From Ferrovibrio sp036381655 (lineage in GTDB: Bacteria > Pseudomonadota > Alphaproteobacteria > Ferrovibrionales > Ferrovibrionaceae): a stretch of 64,000 nucleotides of DNA. The DNA is taken from NCBI RefSeq assembly GCF_036381655.1, contig NZ_DASVCJ010000082.1, positions 59,338-123,337 on the forward strand. Reading direction: 5' to 3'. Below are positions 25,004 through 33,383 of the stretch, piece after piece. The position numbers and the translations under genes are program-made. Below the pieces are notes generated by a model that was not told the origin of the DNA, ran no database searches, and saw only the letters and a list, made by a program, of their open reading frames with translations. Position 1 is the stretch's first letter, and every line of letters starts with the position of its first letter.

Positions 25004-26497
25004 ATGGCAACCCGTCCGATCTGCATCCTGATCGCCGCCATGGGCGGCGAAGGCGGCGGCGTGCTGACCGGCTGGATCACCGGCGCCGCCGAACGTGCCG
25101 GCTATCCGGTCCAGGCGACCTCGATCCCCGGCGTAGCGCAGCGCACCGGCGCCACCACTTACTATATCGAGATCTGGCCGGAGCAGACGGCGGAACGCCC
25201 GGTGATGTGCCTCAATCCGGCGCCGGGCCAGGTCGATGTAATGATCGCCAGCGAATTCGTCGAGGCCGGCCGCGCCATCGCGAACGGTTACGTCACGCCC
25301 GACCGCACGCTCCTGATCGCCTCCACGCACCGCGTTTTCGCCATCGCCGAGCGCAGCGCCATGGGCGACGGCCGTTACGATACCGGCCGGCTGTTCCGGG
25401 CTGCCAAGGAATATGCCCGCCGCAGCATTCTGTTCGACATGGATCAGGCCGCCAGGGATGCCGGCAGCATCCTCAATGCCGTGTTGCTCGGCGCCCTGGC
25501 CGGTTCCGAGGCCCTGCCGATCCCGCCCGACGCCTTCGAGGCCGGCATCCGTGCCGAAGGCAAGGCGGTGGAGAGCAATCTCGCCGGCTATCGCTTCGGC
25601 CTGGCGCATGGCCAGGGCGAGATCGCGGCGACCCAGCAGGCCATCGCACCGCTGGCCGAGCTTGCGCCGCGCTTCGCCGACCTTATCTCGGCATTGCCTG
25701 CCGCCAGCCGGCGCTTCGCCGCCGAGGGCATCAAACGCCTGATCGATTACCAGGACGAAGCCTATGCACGGCTTTATCTCGACCGGCTGGCGCGCGTCGC
25801 CAAGCTGGGCGACGATGTGCTGACGGCCGAGACGGCGCGGCATTTGGCCTTGCGCATGAGCTTCGAGGATGTCATTCGCGTCGCGCAACTGAAGCTGAAG
25901 CCGGAGCGCTTCGCCGCCATCGAGCGCGAGATGCGCATGACACCCGGCCAGCCCTACGTGGTGGCGGATTTCGTCAAGCCCGGCATCGAGGAAATCGCCT
26001 CGTTTCTGCCGCCCGGCCTCGCCCGCCGGCTGATCGGCCTGAGCGCCCGGCGCGGCTGGCTCGACAAGGTCCATTTCGGCATGCAGGTGCGCAGCAATCG
26101 CCTCGGCGGGTATATGCGCTTGCGCCTGCTGGCCGGATTACGGCCCTGGCGTCCGCGCAGTTTCCGCTACCAGGAGGAGCAGGCCCGTATCGAGGATTGG
26201 CTGGACAGCGTAACAGGCGCCGCGGCTTTGGATACCGGCCTGGCGCGCGAGATCGTCGAATGCGCCCGTCTGATCAAGGGCTACGGCGATACCTTCAAGC
26301 GCGGCCTGGCCAACTATCTTGCGATCCGCGACCGCGTGATCCGGCCGGCATTGGCGGGGCAGATCGCACCGGCCCAGGCGGCCGATGCGATCATTCAGGC
26401 CCGCACGGCGGCGCTGGCCGACCCCGAAGGACAGGCATTGACCCAGACGCTGAACGCTTTCGAGGCGACACCAAAACTGCCGCATGCGGCCGAATGA
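25004..26497 (+). CDS. iorB: Indolepyruvate ferredoxin oxidoreductase, beta subunit (IorB-like)
   Basis: This 497-residue protein is the second subunit of the indolepyruvate oxidoreductase. Residues 1-190 form the gamma-type domain of pyruvate oxidoreductases (AAMGGEGGGVLTGWITGAAE, then VQATSIPGVAQRTGATTYY). The remainder, about 300 helical residues, corresponds to the extra DUF6537-type part found in proteobacterial IorB. The ATG at 25004 follows a GGGAGAG site and sits 2 nt after the iorA stop. The frame is open upstream to 24914, but that segment overlaps iorA. Electron acceptor and exact substrate are unknown. Confidence 0.9.
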   Translation: MATRPICILIAAMGGEGGGVLTGWITGAAERAGYPVQATSIPGVAQRTGATTYYIEIWPEQTAERPVMCLNPAPGQVDVMIASEFVEAGRAIANGYVTPDRTLLIASTHRVFAIAERSAMGDGRYDTGRLFRAAKEYARRSILFDMDQAARDAGSILNAVLLGALAGSEALPIPPDAFEAGIRAEGKAVESNLAGYRFGLAHGQGEIAATQQAIAPLAELAPRFADLISALPAASRRFAAEGIKRLIDYQDEAYARLYLDRLARVAKLGDDVLTAETARHLALRMSFEDVIRVAQLKLKPERFAAIEREMRMTPGQPYVVADFVKPGIEEIASFLPPGLARRLIGLSARRGWLDKVHFGMQVRSNRLGGYMRLRLLAGLRPWRPRSFRYQEEQARIEDWLDSVTGAAALDTGLAREIVECARLIKGYGDTFKRGLANYLAIRDRVIRPALAGQIAPAQAADAIIQARTAALADPEGQALTQTLNAFEATPKLPHAAE

Positions 26498-26565
26498 TCC
26501 GCTTGCATTTTCGAGGCTCTTCGATGTGAATTGCTGCTAGGTCGAGCCTTAACCCTCATAAAGTA

Positions 26566-27108
26566 GTGTCTTCCCAGAACGCTGCACCCCGACTTCAGTC
26601 TTTCCTGGCCGCTGTGCGATCGCCGCGTCTAAAGCAACTGATCGCCTACTGGTTCGATCGGCGAAGTGAAGCGGCTGTCACCAAACGCTCGGCCATCGAC
26701 CCGCTCGATTTCCCTGCCCTGCTGCCGCGTATCTTCCTGTACGATTACGACCCCGTCGCACGTCGCTTCGTTCTTCGCCTGGCAGGCGAGGAAATCCGCA
26801 ATCTGCTGCCGAACTCCACGCCCGGCACACCAATCGAGCAGATCATGCCGGCAGCCGAGCTTGACAATGTTCTCGCCCGCTATGGCCGCGTCTGCGAAGA
26901 ACCGGCGATCATGCATGCCGCCGGCCGGGTCTTCCTGAAATTGGGCGGCAGCGGCGTCGGTGAGCGCGTGGTGCTGCCTTTGGCCGGCGAAGATGGCAAG
27001 GTACGGCAGATGATCGGCGCCACGATCTACGATATCGATCGCGCCCTTCCGGATGCCGGCATCCTTGACCATGGGGAGGTGGCGGTCAGTTTCCTTCCGC
27101 TGACCTAG
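26566..27108 (+). CDS. PAS_5-family single-domain protein
   Basis: This 180-residue protein matches the PAS_5 family of small alphaproteobacterial PAS-like domains. Signature parts are LIAYWFDRRSEAA, DPLDFPALLPRIFLYDY and RRFVLRLAGEEIRNLLP, followed by the strand block GERVVLPLAGEDGKVRQMIGA. There is no output domain, so it may sense a ligand or bind a partner. The start is a GTG at 26566, 68 bp after iorB. It is convergent with lpxR, with a 4-nt overlap at the ends. A second PAS_5 gene is at 50242-50790. Confidence 0.8.
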   Translation: MSSQNAAPRLQSFLAAVRSPRLKQLIAYWFDRRSEAAVTKRSAIDPLDFPALLPRIFLYDYDPVARRFVLRLAGEEIRNLLPNSTPGTPIEQIMPAAELDNVLARYGRVCEEPAIMHAAGRVFLKLGGSGVGERVVLPLAGEDGKVRQMIGATIYDIDRALPDAGILDHGEVAVSFLPLT

Positions 27109-28166
27109 AAGCGGAAGGATACGCTCAAGGCACCGAAACGGTCGGCGGAATCCTGGGTCTCGAATTCCTTGGTACGCAGGACATGCGTATAGGCGATGCG
27201 TACGCCTTTGACGATCACGGCGATGCCGAACTGCGCGTCGCCGACATATGTGCGCTTGTCCACGCTGCGGCTGTCGGCGAAGGTATTGCCATCCAGGAAG
27301 ATGTTGCGCGCCACGGCGCGGCCATCGACGCCGGCGAAGAAATACCAGCCGACATCGTTCACCGGCTCGAAATAGCCTGAGCCCGGCAGGCTGGGAAAGA
27401 TGCGCTGCACGCCGTAATCGAGCGGCAGGTTCTGGCCAAGCCGGAACATCATGCCCATGTTGCCATAAGTGAAGACGTTGCCCAGCGCACCGCCGGCATG
27501 CGGCGTAGCATCCAGATCCACTCCGGCCGGCAGGTGGAAGGCGGGCGAGCGCCAGCTGCGCTCATAGAACATCTGCACGGCCGGCTCGTTCTTGAGCTGG
27601 CTGTCCCAGCCCTGCGGCTCTGGCGAGCCGATGATGCTGTGCACGAATTTCTGCGACTGTTCGGCCAGCGAGGCCGGTCCGACCACGCCCAGGCTGACAA
27701 TCACCTGATCCAGCACATGATCGGTGCGGCCGATCAATCCCAGCGAGCCATACAGCCAGCCGCCATAAGGCCGGTCGTCCAGCGGCGGATTGCTGACCTT
27801 GATGTCGCTGGGCGTGAACATGCTTTGGCCGAGCGCATATTCCACCCGCAGATCGGTATCGGCAGTGAAGATCGGCAAGCTGGTGGCAAGATCGCGGGCC
27901 CTGACCGGCTCGTCACCGCGCGGTGTCAGATAAGAGGCGCGGATGCCGTTGGTGTAGTGGCGGTCGACGTTGTAAAGCAGGTCATTCTCGACCACCAGGC
28001 TGAACACGCCGGCATCTCCGCTCGGCCTGGCCGGTGGATCGGCGCGATTCTGTCCGGCTTGTTCCGGCGGCTCCTGCTGAGCCTGCGATGTCTGCGCCTT
28101 CGCCGGAAGGGCGGCGACGATCGCAACACAAAGGAATAGCGGCTGGGCGAAGCGATAGGCGATCAT
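27105..28166 (-). CDS. LpxR/DUF2219-type outer-membrane lipid A deacylase family protein
   Basis: This 353-residue protein begins with a signal peptide (MIAYRFAQPLFLCVAIVAAL, then PAKAQ) and continues as a beta-barrel of the LpxR/DUF2219 family. In Salmonella, LpxR removes the 3'-acyloxyacyl chain of lipid A. Hallmarks here are FSLVVENDLLYNVDRHYTNG (the N/D...H/Y-T-N-G block), LGQSMFTPSDI and DDRPYGGWLYGSLGL. The last residue is Phe, typical of barrel proteins. The ATG at 28166 is chosen because it gives the signal peptide; the frame is open to 28253, and no clear ribosome site is seen. Lipid A remodelling is the family role, not shown here. Confidence 0.85.
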   Translation of the reverse strand: MIAYRFAQPLFLCVAIVAALPAKAQTSQAQQEPPEQAGQNRADPPARPSGDAGVFSLVVENDLLYNVDRHYTNGIRASYLTPRGDEPVRARDLATSLPIFTADTDLRVEYALGQSMFTPSDIKVSNPPLDDRPYGGWLYGSLGLIGRTDHVLDQVIVSLGVVGPASLAEQSQKFVHSIIGSPEPQGWDSQLKNEPAVQMFYERSWRSPAFHLPAGVDLDATPHAGGALGNVFTYGNMGMMFRLGQNLPLDYGVQRIFPSLPGSGYFEPVNDVGWYFFAGVDGRAVARNIFLDGNTFADSRSVDKRTYVGDAQFGIAVIVKGVRIAYTHVLRTKEFETQDSADRFGALSVSFRF

Positions 28167-28270
28167 GAAACCAGGTGGTGCGGGCTGGGGCGTGATGAAA
28201 ACGAACTGTTGGCCGGCAATTATGGCACCAACTGGGCATGATCGCGCCGCCAATATGTCGATCCGCCTGC

Positions 28271-28693
28271 TTAGTCAAGTTCCGCCCTGCTCCCGCGCAG
28301 CCGCTTGATGCTGCCGCGTTTGCTTTTTCCTTCCAGCCGGCGCTGCTGCGAGGCCCTGGTCGGCTTGGTGGACCGCCGGACCTTGGGCGCCACGGCGGCG
28401 GCACGGATCAGATCGGCCAGCCGGATCAGGGCCTCCTCGCGGTTGCGGTCCTGGCTGCGGTGCTGCTGCGCCGTCAGCACCAGCACGCCGTCCTGGGTCA
28501 GGCGGCGGCCTGCCAGTTTTTCCAGCCGCTGGCGCACCGGCTCCGGCAGCGAGGGCGAATGCCGCACGTCGAAGCGCAATTGCACGGCCGTCGAGACCTT
28601 GTTGACATTCTGCCCGCCCGGCCCCGACGCGCGGATGAAGCTGAACGACAGCTCCTTCTCGTCCAGGCTGATGCGGTGATTGATGCGAATCAT
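28271..28693 (-). CDS. arfB: ArfB-type peptidyl-tRNA hydrolase (ribosome rescue)
   Basis: This 140-residue protein has a single release-factor-like domain with GGQ at residues 26-28 inside RASGPGGQNVNKVST, which catalyses peptidyl-tRNA hydrolysis on stalled ribosomes. The C-terminal tail is rich in Arg and Lys (RRSTKPTRASQQRRLEGKSK), as needed to enter an empty mRNA channel. It has no codon-recognition domain, so it is ArfB and not RF1/RF2. It lies 104 bp upstream of the lpxR start on the same strand. Confidence 0.93.
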   Translation of the reverse strand: MIRINHRISLDEKELSFSFIRASGPGGQNVNKVSTAVQLRFDVRHSPSLPEPVRQRLEKLAGRRLTQDGVLVLTAQQHRSQDRNREEALIRLADLIRAAAVAPKVRRSTKPTRASQQRRLEGKSKRGSIKRLRGSRAELD

Positions 28694-29107
28694 GACGTGA
28701 AGACTAGCCGAATTTGCCGCGCGGTATTCGTCGCCCTGAGGTTTTGGCTTCTCAGTCTCTTAGGCCGCCAACCGGTTTATTGCGAGCCAGATGCATATCA
28801 TGGGTTACAAAGAGAACAAATGGGCAAATGTCGAGAATGCGGTCCGGGTAGCCAAAAGCCTGGCTGCCAACCATCTGCCGCCGCAGCCGGCCTATCGGGC
28901 GCAATCGGCGCTTAGCGCTTTCGGCCATCCGCCACCGCCCGCACAATAGCGTATGCAGCAACGCTGTCTCGTCGCGGCCAGACCACAGCTTGATCACCAG
29001 GAGAGCATGAGCGAGGCGATAATTTTTTGCGCGGCATGAAGGCATTGCCCGATCGCGCTGCACAGGAGCCATGTTGCGTACCGTGTCCGGGGGGTGAGAG
29101 GAAGCGT
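28694..29107. other. 414-bp gap between arfB and the epimerase gene
   Basis: This stretch separates the divergent starts of arfB (28693) and the rfbC-like gene (29108). It holds promoters for both and one small reading frame (28791-28949, listed separately). The longer reverse-strand frame across 28752-29210 lacks family resemblance and overlaps the epimerase start. No RNA gene or repeat was recognised. Confidence 0.5.
28791..28949 (+). CDS. Possible small protein (52 residues), doubtful
   Basis: An ATG-started frame of 52 codons beginning MHIMGYKENKWANVENA lies between arfB and the epimerase gene. The first half is charged and amphipathic and the end is Pro-rich (GHPPPPAQ). No ribosome site is obvious (GCGAGCC precedes it). 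It resembles nothing I know; it may be chance or a decayed gene end. Confidence 0.2.
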   Translation: MHIMGYKENKWANVENAVRVAKSLAANHLPPQPAYRAQSALSAFGHPPPPAQ

Positions 29108-29692
29108 ATGGAATTCGAGTCACTCGACATCGAGGGAAGCTATCGCATCCATCTGACGCCGCATCGCGACGACCGCGGCTTCTTTTCCAGAAGCTGGTGT
29201 TCGGATTCATTTCGCGCGCACTGGATCGATTTCGATCCGGTTCAGGCCAATTTTTCCTTCACCAATCTATGCGGCACGGTTCGCGGCATGCACTACCAGC
29301 GCAGGCCGCGACCGGACGCCAAGATCGTCCGCTGCACGAGAGGCCGGATTTTCCAGGTTGTCGCCGACATCCGACCTGGGTCGCCGACCTTTGGTCGATG
29401 GATCGCCACCGAATTGACCGAAAGCAATTTCATCATGGCCTATGTGCCGCCAGGCTGCGCGCAGGGCTTTCAGTCGCTCACGGACAATGTCCATGTCGAG
29501 TATTTCATGGGCGAGCGGTTCGACGAGACTTTATACGCGGGGTTTCGTTACGACGATCCGCTGATCGGCATCAAATGGCCGCTGCCGGTCAGCGTGGTTT
29601 CGACCCGGGACTTATCCTGGCCGCCGCTTCAGCAGACGGAAGCGGCCATGCGGCTCAAACCGCCGGCTGAGCCATGGGAGCTTCGGCAGTAG
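29108..29692 (+). CDS. dTDP-4-dehydrorhamnose 3,5-epimerase family protein (RmlC-like)
   Basis: This 194-residue protein is a cupin of the RmlC/RfbC family, which epimerises dTDP-4-keto-6-deoxy sugars. The ATG at 29108 follows GAGAGGAAG. Visible motifs are RGMHYQ near residue 60 (the usual active-site His), KIVRCTRGRIFQVVADIRPG and, near the end, YDDPLIGIKWPLP. The usual PPGFAHGF is PPGCAQGF here, replacing one conserved His by Gln. No other rhamnose-pathway gene (rfbA, B or D) is in the window, so the true sugar is unknown. Its 3' end overlaps the convergent GST gene by 38 nt. Confidence 0.85.
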   Translation: MEFESLDIEGSYRIHLTPHRDDRGFFSRSWCSDSFRAHWIDFDPVQANFSFTNLCGTVRGMHYQRRPRPDAKIVRCTRGRIFQVVADIRPGSPTFGRWIATELTESNFIMAYVPPGCAQGFQSLTDNVHVEYFMGERFDETLYAGFRYDDPLIGIKWPLPVSVVSTRDLSWPPLQQTEAAMRLKPPAEPWELRQ

Positions 29693-30299
29693 CAGCAACA
29701 GAGGGCCGCGCCCGCCAAAAATCGTAAAGCGCGGCAAGCCTGGGCCGCGCACGCCAGTGAAGCAGCCCCCTGTTCTCGCCGTAATCGAGCGGGCAGATCA
29801 GCGCGATATCCATGATCGAGAAGACACCCGGCCAGAACCCCTCCCCGGTCGCCTGATCTTCCAGCCAGTCCAGGCAACTTTCCAGCCGCGCCTCCTGGCG
29901 GCTCATGTAATGGGACTTGGCGCCGGTCATCCCTTCCGAACGGTAATGCCGCACATTCACCAGGGTATCGGCAAAAGAAGCGATCACGCTCAAGACCTTG
30001 AGGTCCTGCAGATGCCTGTCGGGCCGCGTCATCGTGGCGGCGAGAGGGATCGTGTCGGATGATGGCCGGCCGGCGTAACGGCTGAACAGGAAGTCGATGA
30101 TGAGATCCGATCCGAACAGGATCTCGTCGCCGTCTTTCAGCACCGGAAGCGTCAGGCTGGGATTGAGCGGCCGCAATTCTTCGACCGGACGAATGCCGGG
30201 CCGGATATCGGCATCATTGCCGAGTTGCAATTCGTGGAGGACGATCCGCACCTTGCGGGCAAAGGGACTGCCGTTGCTGCTGTAGATCAGGGTCCTCAT
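29655..30299 (-). CDS. Glutathione S-transferase family protein
   Basis: This 214-residue protein has the thioredoxin-like N-terminal half (MRTLIYSSNGSPFARKVRIV; the catalytic position is Ser in S-x-F/S-P-F-A-R-K) and a helical C-terminal domain from about residue 90. LTLPVLKDGDEILFGSDLIIDFL contains the cis-Pro and the ES/GSD glutathione contact. It conjugates or isomerises with glutathione; substrate unknown. The ATG at 30299 lies inside the 3' end of the chaC gene (86-nt overlap on the same strand). Its 3' end overlaps the convergent epimerase gene by 38 nt. Confidence 0.9.
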   Translation of the reverse strand: MRTLIYSSNGSPFARKVRIVLHELQLGNDADIRPGIRPVEELRPLNPSLTLPVLKDGDEILFGSDLIIDFLFSRYAGRPSSDTIPLAATMTRPDRHLQDLKVLSVIASFADTLVNVRHYRSEGMTGAKSHYMSRQEARLESCLDWLEDQATGEGFWPGVFSIMDIALICPLDYGENRGLLHWRARPRLAALYDFWRARPSVAATAEAPMAQPAV

Positions 30300-31047
30300 G
30301 GCTTGCGCTTCCCTTGCTTCGTTCGGAAATGATTTTTTCGGCGACCGCCGACTGCAGACGCCAGAGATAGCGGTCGCGAATGCCGAGGGTCCGCAGCCTG
30401 ACGACTGTTTCGTGGAGATAGGCGGCACAGGGCCCCCATACGCCGGCGGCCTGAGCGATCATGTCTGCCGCTTCGTCGATGGATGTCGCGCCGACGTAAG
30501 ACAGCCCCTGCGGATTGGCGACGAAGGTGATCGCCGGCACAGCGCCTTTTTCGGTGCGGACCGAAAGCCAGAGCGGATCATGGTTCAGCGGCTTGGGGCC
30601 CAGCTCGCGCCGCCACAGCGCCATCAGGCCGTCCCGCGAGGTGTCGGGCGCCAGCCGATAGACGACGCCGCGGCAACGGCCACCGGGCTCCAGCGCCAGC
30701 ATCAGGCCAGGCTTGTCGGGCGTGCCGCGCCAGCGCGTCGATTTCAGACAACAGGATCTGTGCCAGCCTTCAACCGTGCCGATGCGCTGTTCGATGAAGG
30801 CGAAGCAAGGCTTCCAGATCAGCGAGCCATAGGCGAAGACCCGGATATCGTCGGCTGTCGGCGCATCCGCCAGCATGCGGGCAAGCGAGTCCTCATATTC
30901 GCGATCGCTCATGTACGCGATGCCGGGCGCCGGTCCCGGATCCTCGCCGGGCGTCTGAACCAGAGCGCATAACGCCGCCGTCAGACGCAGGGCACGGCGA
31001 GGCCGTCCCGCCGTCGCTGCCCTTTTCCTGGTTTTGCCTTGCCGCAT
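30214..31047 (-). CDS. Gamma-glutamylcyclotransferase of the ChaC type
   Basis: ChaC enzymes split glutathione to 5-oxoproline and Cys-Gly. The 277-residue protein has the nucleotide-like loop VFAYGSLIWKP near residue 70 and the later block GLSYVGATSIDEAADMI. The start at 31047 (preceded by GAGGCGGACGG) is preferred over the ATG at 30912 because the intervening stretch with RLTAALCALVQTPGEDPGPA looks like the family N-terminus. The last 28 codons overlap the GST start in another frame. The two glutathione-related genes may be translationally coupled. Confidence 0.87.
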   Translation of the reverse strand: MRQGKTRKRAATAGRPRRALRLTAALCALVQTPGEDPGPAPGIAYMSDREYEDSLARMLADAPTADDIRVFAYGSLIWKPCFAFIEQRIGTVEGWHRSCCLKSTRWRGTPDKPGLMLALEPGGRCRGVVYRLAPDTSRDGLMALWRRELGPKPLNHDPLWLSVRTEKGAVPAITFVANPQGLSYVGATSIDEAADMIAQAAGVWGPCAAYLHETVVRLRTLGIRDRYLWRLQSAVAEKIISERSKGSASHEDPDLQQQRQSLCPQGADRPPRIATRQ

Positions 31048-31216
31048 CCGTCCGCCTCGTCCGTCGAGGCATGCTCATCGCAGGAGCGAGGCACAGCAAG
31101 AACAGCCCCGATTGGTCACCGCGTTCCGTCCGCCGACCTGGGGCACTCACCCCAACCGGCGGCCTGAGCCTTCGGCGACATACCGGCTTAAACGCTTAAC
31201 TCATTGATTTTGTTTG

Positions 31217-31231
31217 GAACAAAATAGGAAT
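31217..31231 (+). promoter_or_regulatory. LexA-type SOS box upstream of imuA
   Basis: GAAC-AAAATAG-GAAT matches the alphaproteobacterial LexA direct repeat GAAC-N7-GAAC in seven of eight key bases with exact spacing. It lies 63 bp upstream of the imuA start in an AT-rich stretch. Genes of the imuA-imuB-dnaE2 type are normally LexA-controlled, so the site is credible. Confidence 0.65.
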
Positions 31232-31294
31232 AAGAACATTTTGGCATTTTTCAGGATCAATAGTAGAACAACGGCAACAGCACAGGAGAAGTCA

Positions 31295-31984
31295 ATGGGC
31301 CAGCAGATGCAAACCGGTGTGATCGAACAGCTTCGGCAGCATATCAACCGCCTGACCGTGGGCGGCCGCATCCTGACCGGCAAGACCTGCAGCTTCGGCG
31401 AAGCGGCGCTGGACGGCGCCCTGCCCTGGGGCGGCTTGCCGACCGGCAGCCTGCATGAGCTGGTCGGTCATGCCCCGGCGATCGCAGGCTTTCTGAGCGC
31501 CTATCTCGGCCGCGTGCGGACCAGCCGCCCGATCCTGTGGATCACCCCCGAGCAGCAGCTATATGCCCCCGGCCTTGCCGCCTATGGCCTGGATCACCGC
31601 CGGCTGACCATCGCCTGGACGCGCCGGTCACAGGATCGCCTTTGGGCTTTCGAGGAGGCGCTGCGCACGCCCGGCTATGCCGCCGTCGTGGCCGAGATCG
31701 ACAGCGCCGACCTCACCGCCACGCGACGGCTGCAGCTTGCCGCCGAAGCCGGCCATGGCCTCGGCCTGCTGATCCGGCGCGATGCGGCCCCTTCGGCGGC
31801 GCTGACCCGCTGGCGCATCGACCCGGCCCTGAGCGACGGGCGCAATCCGCGCTGGTCGGTGACGCTGGAACGCTGCCGTGGCGGACAGCCGGCTTCCTGG
31901 CTTTTGGATTGGGATCATGCGTCGCTTCATTTCCGTCTGGTTGCCGCATTGGCCGACCGATCGCTGGCAGCGGCAGCGGAGTGA
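31295..31984 (+). CDS. imuA: ImuA-type SOS mutagenesis protein
   Basis: This 229-residue protein is ImuA, a RecA-like accessory of the damage-inducible mutasome. The ATG at 31295 follows ACAGGAGAA; the frame is open to a TTG at 31214, which falls within the LexA box. Blocks seen include FGEAALDGALPWGGLPTGSL near residue 40 (a Walker-A-like loop lacking the usual GKT) and PILWITPEQQLYAPGLAAYG. ImuA recruits ImuB and DnaE2 for error-prone lesion bypass. Its end overlaps imuB by 68 nt. Confidence 0.9.
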   Translation: MGQQMQTGVIEQLRQHINRLTVGGRILTGKTCSFGEAALDGALPWGGLPTGSLHELVGHAPAIAGFLSAYLGRVRTSRPILWITPEQQLYAPGLAAYGLDHRRLTIAWTRRSQDRLWAFEEALRTPGYAAVVAEIDSADLTATRRLQLAAEAGHGLGLLIRRDAAPSAALTRWRIDPALSDGRNPRWSVTLERCRGGQPASWLLDWDHASLHFRLVAALADRSLAAAAE

Positions 31985-33383
31985 CATCGATCCGGACCGT
32001 CCGCTCGCCCTGACCACCAGAGCCAGCGGCGGCGTACGGCTCGTCGCCGTCGATGCCGTGGCGGCCGGCAATGGTCTTGCGCCGGGCATGACGCTCGCCG
32101 ATGCGCGCGCGCTGGTCCCGGATTTGCTCACCGGCGCCGCCGATCCGGCCGCCGATGCTGCGGCCCTGGACAAGCTGGCCGCCTGGTGCAGCCGCTTCTC
32201 GCCCTGGGTGGCAGCCGATGGCGCGGACGGCCTGATCCTGGATATCAGCGGCGTGGCGCATCTGTTCGGCGGCGAAGGCAGAATGCTCAGTCTGATGCGG
32301 CAGAAACTTACGCATCTGGGATGCCATGTCCGGCTGGCTGCCGCCGATACGCCGGCCGCCGCCTGGGCCTGGGCGCATCATGGCCGCGGCGGCATCCTGC
32401 GGGGCTTTGCGCCGATCAACGACCTGCCGGTCGAGGCCATGCGCCTGCCGCTGGAGACCGGCGACGACTTGAAGCGCCTCGGCCTGCGGCTGATCGGCGA
32501 TCTGGCGAAACTGCCGCGCGCACCGCTGGCGCGCCGCTTCGGGCAGGACCTGACCGCGCGGCTGGATGCCCTGTTTGGCCGCCGCGGCGAGCCGATCTCG
32601 CCGCGCCTGCCGCCGGCACCCTGGCGGGCGCGCGCCGATCTGCCGGAACCGATCATCAGCCGCGAAGCTATCGATCACGTTCTGCATCATCTGCTCGGCG
32701 CTCTGTGCAGATTGCTGGAACAGGACCAGCGCGGTGCGCGGCGCCTGCTGCTGCATGCCTATCGCGTCGACGGCGCGGTGCAGACCTTGGCGATCGGCAC
32801 CAACCTGCCCAACCGCGATCCGCGGCATCTCTTCCGCCTGTTCCGCGACCGGCTGGATGGCATCGAGCCCGGCTTCGGCATCGAGACCATGCTGCTGGAG
32901 GCACCCGTCTGCGATGCCATGCCGGGAAAGCAGACCGATCTGCCGCAAACAAATGGCGGGCAGGCCACCGGCGTGGCGGAGATCATCGACCGCCTGCAGG
33001 CGCGGCTCGGATCGGCCGCCGTCTTCCGGCCGCAGCCGGTGGAAAGCCACTGGCCGGAACGCAGCCTGCGCCGGGCGCCGCCCTTCGCCCGCTGGCAGCC
33101 GGCAAAGCCGCCGGCCGCCTTGCGCCCGGTTGCGCTGCTGCCGCAGCCGGAGCCGGTCGAGATCGAGGCCGATGCGACAGGCTGGCCGAAAGCATTTCGC
33201 TGGCATCGCGTGCCGCGCCAGCTGGTGCGCCTGGAAGGGCCGGAACGCCTGGCGCCGGAATGGTGGCACGGCGGTCTGGCGCCGACGCATCGCGATTATT
33301 TCCGCGCCGAGGATGCAGAAGGCCGCCGCTACTGGCTGTTCCGCCAGGATCACGCCTGGTTTCTGCATGGGCTGTTCGGATGA
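31917..33383 (+). CDS. imuB: ImuB, Y-family polymerase-like mutasome adaptor
   Basis: This 488-residue protein is ImuB. It has the Y-family polymerase fold, but the catalytic acidic triad is lost, as is usual for ImuB, so it acts as an adaptor between the sliding clamp and DnaE2. Typical parts are VWLPHWPTDRW at the start, RLVAVDAVAAGNGLAPGMTLADARAL, and the family stretch LILDISGVAHLFGGE near residue 115. The start at 31917 lies inside imuA. Its stop overlaps the dnaE2 start as ATGA at 33380, so the three genes are coupled. Confidence 0.92.
   Translation: MRRFISVWLPHWPTDRWQRQRSDIDPDRPLALTTRASGGVRLVAVDAVAAGNGLAPGMTLADARALVPDLLTGAADPAADAAALDKLAAWCSRFSPWVAADGADGLILDISGVAHLFGGEGRMLSLMRQKLTHLGCHVRLAAADTPAAAWAWAHHGRGGILRGFAPINDLPVEAMRLPLETGDDLKRLGLRLIGDLAKLPRAPLARRFGQDLTARLDALFGRRGEPISPRLPPAPWRARADLPEPIISREAIDHVLHHLLGALCRLLEQDQRGARRLLLHAYRVDGAVQTLAIGTNLPNRDPRHLFRLFRDRLDGIEPGFGIETMLLEAPVCDAMPGKQTDLPQTNGGQATGVAEIIDRLQARLGSAAVFRPQPVESHWPERSLRRAPPFARWQPAKPPAALRPVALLPQPEPVEIEADATGWPKAFRWHRVPRQLVRLEGPERLAPEWWHGGLAPTHRDYFRAEDAEGRRYWLFRQDHAWFLHGLFG

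Noticed and set aside
28752..29210. 152-codon reverse frame in the arfB-epimerase gap
   Set aside because: It overlaps the start of the epimerase gene, is Arg-rich and resembles no family.
32186..33379. Upstream extension of the dnaE2 frame
   Set aside because: This part overlaps imuB and translates to low-complexity Arg/Ala. DnaE2 homology begins after 33380.
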